Source of the DNA: Lysobacterales bacterium
GTDB lineage: Bacteria > Pseudomonadota > Gammaproteobacteria > Xanthomonadales > Marinicellaceae
Direction: 5' to 3'
NCBI GenBank assembly: GCA_027083915.1
Contig: JALWML010000133.1
Coordinates: 1-6,931 of the forward strand
Length of the DNA stretch: 6,931 nt
The notes under the pieces are model-generated. The model saw nothing but the letters and a program-made list of their open reading frames with translations. It was not told where the DNA came from and did no database searches. Below are positions 1-5,006 of this stretch, piece by piece; within the stretch, counting starts at the first letter, position 1, and the number at the start of each line of letters is the position of its first letter. Position numbers and translations under genes: made by a program.

Positions 1-1633
1 CATAAATTAAATCAACTGGGTTTTCATAAGCTCCAATATCCCATGCTCCATCTGTTGGTCGAGGTATGGCATCTATATCTTGCTTTAGACTGATTCCATA
101 CGACGAGAAAAATGTATCAAATATCGTAGGTGATTCTCCAGTATTAACTGCAGGTGAATTTACAGAAGGCTTTAAAAATATAGCAGATGTTGCTACGGTC
201 GATTGAAATTGTGCAGAACCTTCTGCTGGAGAGTTTAGTTCTTGAGAGTATGTGTTTTGGACACCTATTACATTACTTCCTGAACCTGCTGCAAAATCTA
301 TATTTGCTGATTCATATAAATTATAATCTGTTGTTGTTTGCACACTGACGCTGGAATTGGCAACTCTTAAATCATAGCCAGTAGGCTGATCACGTGCTGC
401 CAATATATTGTTGCTCAGTATGTATGGTCCTGATGTTGTTAATTGGATACCATTATCATAGTTAAAGAGAGTATTGTTGATTGCACCACCGTCTGCTGCT
501 CTAAAATGTATGGCTGTCCCATCAGAATATCCACTTTGAGGATTCCATGTTCCTAAATCTCGCGTATGAATATTCCAAACAGCATTACCTATAAACCAGG
601 TATTAGTCGATCCAGATGTTACGATGCCTTCGGGTGCATTATAAACCTTGTTGTTGACTATCCAAATACTATCTCCCATATTATGGACAACAACCACAGC
701 ATCATGAAAATCGTGAAAATCATTGTTTATAGCAAAAATATGATTGGATTCTTTTATATCTAAGGCATTTTCGTAGTTAGAATAAAAATTATTTCCAGCA
801 ACATAAATATAGCTCGGACGCTCATTATCAGGAATATTTGCCACTCCGACCTGTACCGAATCTCCGCCCATGTGATAGATTTCATTATTGAGTATCCACA
901 CTCTATCGACGTTTCGGCTAGGAGCAACTCCATGATAATCATTTTCTCCTGCTGCTGTTGGACGATAGTCTCCACGGTCGTAGATTAAGTTTTTATAAAT
1001 AACGATATCATGATTTCGATTAGCAACAGGACCGCTTATGCCAATAGCTGACCTAAAACCAACATCTGTGGCTGTTCCAAACATTTCACAATTGCGAACC
1101 GACACATGATGTGCCTGAGCACCAGCATGTGGACGAATCCCAATCACAGCATAATCATTGCTAAACACTAGATTTTCTACAATGACATAACTGCCCTTAA
1201 TAATCATTTCTCCAGATATCTCTCCTTTCTCCGCTTCACTCACACCACGAACCCACACAGGATTACCAGACACACCTTGGGCGGTAAATATCAATTGTCC
1301 ACCACCATTATATGGTCCACCATGAATCTCAACCACCGACCCTGCAGCATAACTGATTTCAGGGATTGTCATCCTTGGTTTATCTGGGTAACCATAGGTA
1401 TTGTTTGAATCAGTCGCATTCACATGCGTGTTATCAATATAATAATAGTTGATTTCTTCTGCAAATGGCCAGGAAGCAGGTTGTGCTGGTGCTTGCTCAT
1501 CAATACCGAATGATGGAGCAGGGATTCCAACCGGTGGCTGGTAGTTTTGAGCCATTAGATTCTGTCCAAGTCCAATCATCAACAATAAACTTAACAAAAA
1601 CAGTTTGCTTTTAACGTGTTGTTTTACTTTCAT
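1..1633 (-). CDS. Exported right-handed beta-helix protein, 3' end cut by window edge (protein A)
   Basis: I translated this frame by hand: ATG at 1633..1631, then 544 sense codons with no stop to the window edge, so the stop lies just outside. An in-frame TAA directly upstream and a GTGGAG ribosome site fix the start. Residues 1-28 form a signal peptide (basic start, Leu-rich core, cleavage near LMA|QN). Residues 31-47 carry YQPPVGIPAP and a short conserved extension, shared with the paralogue at 3335..4984. About residues 60-465 are beta-helix coils, with repeated VWILNNEIY- and IWIVNNKVY-like rungs and many Asn turns. The end has the W-D-I-G-A-Y-E closing motif (531-537) common in secreted beta-helix proteins, then D-L-I-Y, the start of the shared C-terminal tail. 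By alignment with the paralogue about five residues are missing. There is one cysteine (C182). Candidate active-site residues conserved with the paralogue are D232/H234/G235 and K294. This fold is typical of polysaccharide lyases and epimerases. The enzymatic role is inferred, and the substrate is unknown. Confidence 0.92.
   Translation of the reverse strand, partial: MKVKQHVKSKLFLLSLLLMIGLGQNLMAQNYQPPVGIPAPSFGIDEQAPAQPASWPFAEEINYYYIDNTHVNATDSNNTYGYPDKPRMTIPEISYAAGSVVEIHGGPYNGGGQLIFTAQGVSGNPVWVRGVSEAEKGEISGEMIIKGSYVIVENLVFSNDYAVIGIRPHAGAQAHHVSVRNCEMFGTATDVGFRSAIGISGPVANRNHDIVIYKNLIYDRGDYRPTAAGENDYHGVAPSRNVDRVWILNNEIYHMGGDSVQVGVANIPDNERPSYIYVAGNNFYSNYENALDIKESNHIFAINNDFHDFHDAVVVVHNMGDSIWIVNNKVYNAPEGIVTSGSTNTWFIGNAVWNIHTRDLGTWNPQSGYSDGTAIHFRAADGGAINNTLFNYDNGIQLTTSGPYILSNNILAARDQPTGYDLRVANSSVSVQTTTDYNLYESANIDFAAGSGSNVIGVQNTYSQELNSPAEGSAQFQSTVATSAIFLKPSVNSPAVNTGESPTIFDTFFSSYGISLKQDIDAIPRPTDGAWDIGAYENPVDLIY
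2..13 (-). other. Beginning of the shared C-terminal tail of protein A (D-L-I-Y), cut by window edge
   Basis: The four last complete codons in the window encode D541-L-I-Y, following GAYENPV. In protein C the same place reads GAFELPV then D541-L-I-F. The residue numbers coincide exactly, which predicts that protein A ends about five residues beyond the window with x-x-G-F-E. Tyr replaces Phe at the fourth position. Confidence 0.6.
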
Positions 1634-1639
1634 TGTTTA

Positions 1640-1645
1640 CTCCAC
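1640..1645 (-). promoter_or_regulatory. Ribosome binding site for protein A
   Basis: On the minus strand the 21-base gap before the ATG at 1633 contains GTGGAG, six bases upstream of the start. It is the clearest Shine-Dalgarno sequence in the window. An in-frame TAA lies between it and the ATG, which excludes a longer protein. The last gene of the visible operon therefore has its own good initiation signal rather than relying only on coupling. Confidence 0.8.
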
Positions 1646-1654
1646 TGTAAATAA

Positions 1655-3328
1655 TTATTCAAAACCATTAATAAAAATTAAATCAGACGCATATTCATAG
1701 GCTCCTATATCTGGAGCTATTCCTGCATAGGCTAAACTGATTTTCTGACCGCTATTCCATGACAGTGCAGTATTTAATGTGATTTCGTTGCTGTTATAAT
1801 TGATAGAAACAATAAGAGCACTATCTGTTTGATTTTCAAATTGAACTCTGTCAGCTTCAACAATATCATTGCCGTTGCTGAACCACTTTGCATCATCTAC
1901 TTGTAAAACTGTACTATTTGTACCTGAATTAGTCGCTTGGGCTAAGAATCCTCCAGCATCAATCATTGGACTATTGGCTTGTAAATGAAAGTAGAATTGG
2001 CTAACATCAATAAATAATGGGTCAATTTGTAAGCTGTTTTTAACAAAGTTTGGGCGATTTGACTGCCACCAACTCAGTGATTGTCCTGCTTCATTCGAGT
2101 TTGTTGTACGTGAACCATAGGCAATCGTATAAATTTCATCGACAGTATTGCTGAAGATGTTATTGTTATCAAAAACCACATCACTTATGCGTCCTGTTAA
2201 TATTTGTACGGGCTGACCATCAAGAATGGCATACCAATCCCAACGAAAGTCATTCTGAATGAATTCATTTTGATAGAGTATATTATTTTTTAACTTTTGA
2301 TCGGAAAATCCAGATGCAGTAGAACCAGAAATATCAATCGCACCTAGTTTGTTATTATAAAATACATTGTGATAAATACGATTTCCATAATTATTTTCCG
2401 CTTCTCCACCATAAATTGTCAAACCAATTGGTGGTCCAATATGATTATAGAATTTATTATTCCTTATTATCCCAAATTGAGCTGCATATTGTATACCTGC
2501 ATAAGGAGATGAATTTCCAGATGAAGGAGTAAATGCAAAAACATTGCCTTCAACTATATTAAACTTGGTATCATCATAGGAAAACAATTTTGGAAATTCA
2601 GCACTACCAAATCCTGCATTGTCACAGTCATATATTTCACCAATTTTTTGTAATTCATTGTGAAAATAATTATTTCTAATCAAATTATAATTGCTGCATT
2701 TAAACGCCCATAAAGCATGTGCTCCTCGAGTAAACGTATTGCCTTCAATCAAGTTATAATCACTGGCAATCATACCAAGATTGTCTTGGGTTGTGTCAGA
2801 AAAAGTATTATTCAGTATTTTTGCGTAATGACTGGCTTGAAAGAATAACCCTGTTTTGGAGCTTCCACCAGAATCTAGGGCTCTTTCAAACACGCTATTT
2901 TTTATGACAAAGTAATTTGAACCTAAAACATTCATCCACCTTCGCACGTCATGTACATGCAGACCCTCAATTGCAATAAAATCCTTGTTTTCAACCCAAA
3001 TCGCAGGGGAAAGCGATGCTCCAGTAATTTCAACTGCTTCATTGTTGTAATTTCTAAAGGTAATATAATTGCCATTAGCTCCTGAATTTTGCGGACTTAA
3101 TTGTTCCGAATAAATGCCAGAACGGATTAGAACCAAATCACCTGCTACAGCAATACTTGCACCAGCAATTGAATTGTAAGCATTTCCATCATTTCCCGTA
3201 CAATCTCGGTTTGCTATTGAATAGTTGCCAAGGCAATTTGTTGTTAACTGTTGGTCAACATAACGCACTTCTGCCTGAATTAACATACTTGTGAATAATA
3301 GACTACTGATTACAACAATTTTATTCAT
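1655..3328 (-). CDS. Exported right-handed beta-helix protein with four cysteines (protein B)
   Basis: This is a complete 557-residue protein. Residues 1-19 form a signal peptide (MNK, hydrophobic core, cleavage near IQA|E). Residues 22-75 match the usual opening of secreted beta-helix proteins: a YVD strand, two cysteines (C32, C43), then GDLVLIRSGIYSE, the 'GD-x-v-x-i-r-x-G-x-Y-x-E' pattern of DUF1565-type pectate-lyase-like proteins. About residues 100-440 are helix coils with rungs such as YNLIEGNTF, YNLIRNNYF, FNIVEGNVF and FGIIRNNKF. A second cysteine pair is C211 and C235. SPMIDAG (453-459) and DIGAYEY (540-546) are the usual end motifs, but about 75 beta-rich residues are inserted between them. 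The tail is D-L-I-F-I-N-G-F-E. The protein is not a close paralogue of its two beta-helix neighbours: it lacks the post-signal YQPP segment and has a different N-terminal cap. It starts six bases after the upstream stop and is probably translationally coupled. It is likely a periplasmic or extracellular polysaccharide lyase-like or glycan-binding protein; catalytic residues cannot be assigned by eye. Confidence 0.93.
   Translation of the reverse strand: MNKIVVISSLLFTSMLIQAEVRYVDQQLTTNCLGNYSIANRDCTGNDGNAYNSIAGASIAVAGDLVLIRSGIYSEQLSPQNSGANGNYITFRNYNNEAVEITGASLSPAIWVENKDFIAIEGLHVHDVRRWMNVLGSNYFVIKNSVFERALDSGGSSKTGLFFQASHYAKILNNTFSDTTQDNLGMIASDYNLIEGNTFTRGAHALWAFKCSNYNLIRNNYFHNELQKIGEIYDCDNAGFGSAEFPKLFSYDDTKFNIVEGNVFAFTPSSGNSSPYAGIQYAAQFGIIRNNKFYNHIGPPIGLTIYGGEAENNYGNRIYHNVFYNNKLGAIDISGSTASGFSDQKLKNNILYQNEFIQNDFRWDWYAILDGQPVQILTGRISDVVFDNNNIFSNTVDEIYTIAYGSRTTNSNEAGQSLSWWQSNRPNFVKNSLQIDPLFIDVSQFYFHLQANSPMIDAGGFLAQATNSGTNSTVLQVDDAKWFSNGNDIVEADRVQFENQTDSALIVSINYNSNEITLNTALSWNSGQKISLAYAGIAPDIGAYEYASDLIFINGFE
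1658..1684 (-). other. C-terminal tail motif D-L-I-F-I-N-G-F-E of protein B
   Basis: These are the last nine codons before the TAA, directly after the DIGAYEY end of the beta-helix domain and a two-residue linker. The same nine-residue pattern ends the other two complete proteins in the window. Position in the protein, strict placement at the stop, and presence on different folds argue for a recognised tail, perhaps for secretion or surface retention. It has no LPXTG, PEP-CTERM or transmembrane-plus-basic architecture, so it does not match those known sorting signals. Confidence 0.75.
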
Positions 3329-3334
3329 TATGTT

Positions 3335-4984
3335 TTACTCAAACCCATCCTTAAAGATTAAATCAACAGGAAGTTCAAAAGCTCCAATATCCCAGCCATT
3401 TCCGATAGGACGTGTGGTTCCATTTCTATCAGAATTGATATTCAACCCATAGTTGTCAAAAAATGTTTGATAGACACTACTGACTATGCCAGCATCAATG
3501 GCTGCAGAAGAAAGCTGTAATCCATAGTTATCACCTGCTGGATTTTGTAATAATGGCTCTGTTTCCAAGTTGTTTTGTCCTGCTCCTGGATAAGATGCCT
3601 CAAATTGACTGACGTTTTGAATTGTTGAACTGCCCCAGCGAATTTTCACATCACCATCGGGTTGGTAGATAATATTATTATTAACCATAGCATTACTAAC
3701 CAAAAATCCAGGTTCAACAAATATATGATTGGCTCTGGTTGTATTGTAAATAATATTATTACTAATTTCTAAAGAACCATCGCTAACACCAGGAACATTA
3801 ATACCAGCATCTGCATTGTAAATTGTATTGTTAACAACATGGCGGTTAAAACCTCCTGCTAGCATTATTGCCGCTGGAGACCAAGCTGTATTAGCATTGT
3901 AATTATAGCTAGGGGCTGAATGTACATCATGAATGAGGTTGCCAATTATGTATTGGTTTTCCCCAATTCCATCACTATCACTACCCGAAGTAATTCCATA
4001 GTTTGAATCATAGATATGGTTATTGATTATCCATAATTCACCTGTACCATATTGAAATTCAACACCTCCTTGACCAGCTGCATTTGCCTGGATTGCAAGA
4101 TTGTTGTACAGAATATTTTCAGAGATTATGATATCTGAGGCCTGTTTAAGTCCGATAGGGGACTGCCTATTGGCATAGGATGTATTTCTGCCAATATAAA
4201 AACGCCTAGAGAATTGATTATTTGCTGGTATATTGTCGTCCCCAACCTGAATAAAATTCCCAGCATTATTATAAGCAATATTATCTAACACCCAAACGTC
4301 ATCAACAAAGCGTCCAAATTTTATTCCGTGGTTATCCAAATCGACTGTCGGATTTTGATCCCAACCAACTTGCGAGTGTATTTGGTTATTGTAAATAACA
4401 ATATGGTAGTTTCTTTGAGTATCAGAGTTGCCACTGCCAGCAATTTTCCCAGTGTTGACCATATCATGTAAATTGTTGTTTCTGATGGATACATGGTGTG
4501 ATGGATAATTAACAACAAGCTTACCTAAATTAGTAAACTCCATATTTTCAATAATCGTATAACTTGCCTCGATTTCCCATTTGCGTAAAACGATGGTTTG
4601 TTCATCTCCAATAACAAATACAGGAGCCTGCTCGGTACCATTTGCCACGAGCACATCATAACCAATGGGAGCAAAATCATAAGTTCCATGAATCTCTATT
4701 ACCGAACCAGCAGGGACGGAACTCGGTAATCTTTGCAATGGATTATTTGGTGTTCCATACTGATAAGAGTTACTGGCATTAGGGTGATATTGGTCTATAT
4801 AGTACCAACCTGCTACTTCTGTAGCCCAAGGGTCTGGTCTAGTATAATAATCAGAAAGTTGCTCATTTATACCAAATTCTGGAGCAGGAATACCGAGTGG
4901 AGGTTGATAGTCCTGCGCCATTATTGTGGTAACAGTTCCAATAATCAATATTAGTTTTAGTAGATTTTTGTATAGTATTTTCAT
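3335..4984 (-). CDS. Exported right-handed beta-helix protein, paralogue of protein A (protein C)
   Basis: This is a complete 549-residue protein. The ATG at 4984 follows an in-frame TGA and a weak GAAG ribosome site. Residues 1-23 form a signal peptide (Lys-rich start, LILIIG core, cleavage near IMA|QD). YQPPLGIPAP at 26-35 follows at once, as in protein A. Residues 60-100 form an N-terminal cap ending in AGSVIEIHG, matching AGSVVEIHG in A. Coils run to about residue 470, with rungs such as VWVLDNIAY, LWIINNHIY and LEISNNIIY. The end motifs are AAIDAG (494-499) and W-D-I-G-A-F-E (531-537), then D-L-I-F-K-D-G-F-E. Trp531 and Asp532 fall at the same residue numbers in A, so the two have kept their overall length despite extensive divergence. 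D217/H219/G220 and K280 match conserved residues in A and are candidate catalytic groups, because beta-helix lyases commonly use a Lys or Arg base. There is no cysteine. It is likely a secreted polysaccharide lyase-like protein; substrate unknown. Confidence 0.93.
   Translation of the reverse strand: MKILYKNLLKLILIIGTVTTIMAQDYQPPLGIPAPEFGINEQLSDYYTRPDPWATEVAGWYYIDQYHPNASNSYQYGTPNNPLQRLPSSVPAGSVIEIHGTYDFAPIGYDVLVANGTEQAPVFVIGDEQTIVLRKWEIEASYTIIENMEFTNLGKLVVNYPSHHVSIRNNNLHDMVNTGKIAGSGNSDTQRNYHIVIYNNQIHSQVGWDQNPTVDLDNHGIKFGRFVDDVWVLDNIAYNNAGNFIQVGDDNIPANNQFSRRFYIGRNTSYANRQSPIGLKQASDIIISENILYNNLAIQANAAGQGGVEFQYGTGELWIINNHIYDSNYGITSGSDSDGIGENQYIIGNLIHDVHSAPSYNYNANTAWSPAAIMLAGGFNRHVVNNTIYNADAGINVPGVSDGSLEISNNIIYNTTRANHIFVEPGFLVSNAMVNNNIIYQPDGDVKIRWGSSTIQNVSQFEASYPGAGQNNLETEPLLQNPAGDNYGLQLSSAAIDAGIVSSVYQTFFDNYGLNINSDRNGTTRPIGNGWDIGAFELPVDLIFKDGFE
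3338..3340 (-). promoter_or_regulatory. Weak start signal for protein B embedded in the last codon of protein C
   Basis: The only purine-rich core upstream of the ATG at 3328 is the GAG that is also the last Glu codon of protein C, nine bases before the start. The stop-to-start gap is six bases (AACATA). Initiation of B is therefore probably coupled to termination of C. C and B are also in the same reading frame, separated by a single TAA. Confidence 0.5.
3338..3364 (-). other. C-terminal tail motif D-L-I-F-K-D-G-F-E of protein C
   Basis: These are the last nine codons of protein C, following the closing GAFELPV of the beta-helix. They align without gaps to the tails of proteins B and D, and their first four codons align to the cut end of A. 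Several codons differ synonymously from the neighbours (ATC versus ATT for Ile, GGG versus GGT for Gly, GAG versus GAA for Glu), which points to conservation of the peptide rather than a recent DNA copy. Confidence 0.75.
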
Positions 4985-4991
4985 TTTATTT

Positions 4992-4995
4992 CTTC
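4992..4995 (-). promoter_or_regulatory. Weak ribosome binding site for protein C
   Basis: The 22-base gap between the stop of the upstream gene and the ATG at 4984 holds a GAAG core seven bases before the start, in an A-rich context. An in-frame TGA overlaps this stretch, so no longer N-terminus is possible. The gap has no room for a terminator, which supports co-transcription with the upstream gene. Confidence 0.5.
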
Positions 4996-5006
4996 AATTT
5001 TAGTGG

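Noticed and set aside
566..975. Short open frames of 65 residues (+, 566..763) and 71 residues (-, 760..975)
   Set aside because: Both lie inside protein A, whose frame is continuous, exported and clearly homologous to protein C. Their translations show no recognisable domain.
1..1633. Possibility that the left 1.6 kb is non-coding or a decayed gene, since no complete open frame is found there
   Set aside because: Hand translation from 1633 gives 544 uninterrupted codons with a signal peptide and all family motifs. The gene simply runs off the window.
1655..1690. The near-identical DNA around the gene ends (TTAAATC next to AAA-rich sequence) as a DNA repeat or recombination site
   Set aside because: The similarity follows the codons of the conserved tail, with synonymous differences. 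There are no matching flanks or inverted repeats beyond the coding signal.
3660..3770. AT-rich runs such as repeated AATATTATT as a microsatellite or origin-like element
   Set aside because: They encode the repeated Asn-Asn-Ile-Ile-Tyr rungs of the beta-helix on the minus strand, so protein repetition explains them.
4321..4954. Short open frames of 65 residues (-, 4321..4518) and 73 residues (+, 4733..4954)
   Set aside because: Both lie wholly within the coding region of protein C in other frames, have no independent ribosome site that I can see, and no family resemblance.
4985..5006. Promoter or terminator between genes D and C
   Set aside because: The gap is only 22 bases, without a stem-loop or -35/-10 pair. 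The other two gaps are shorter.
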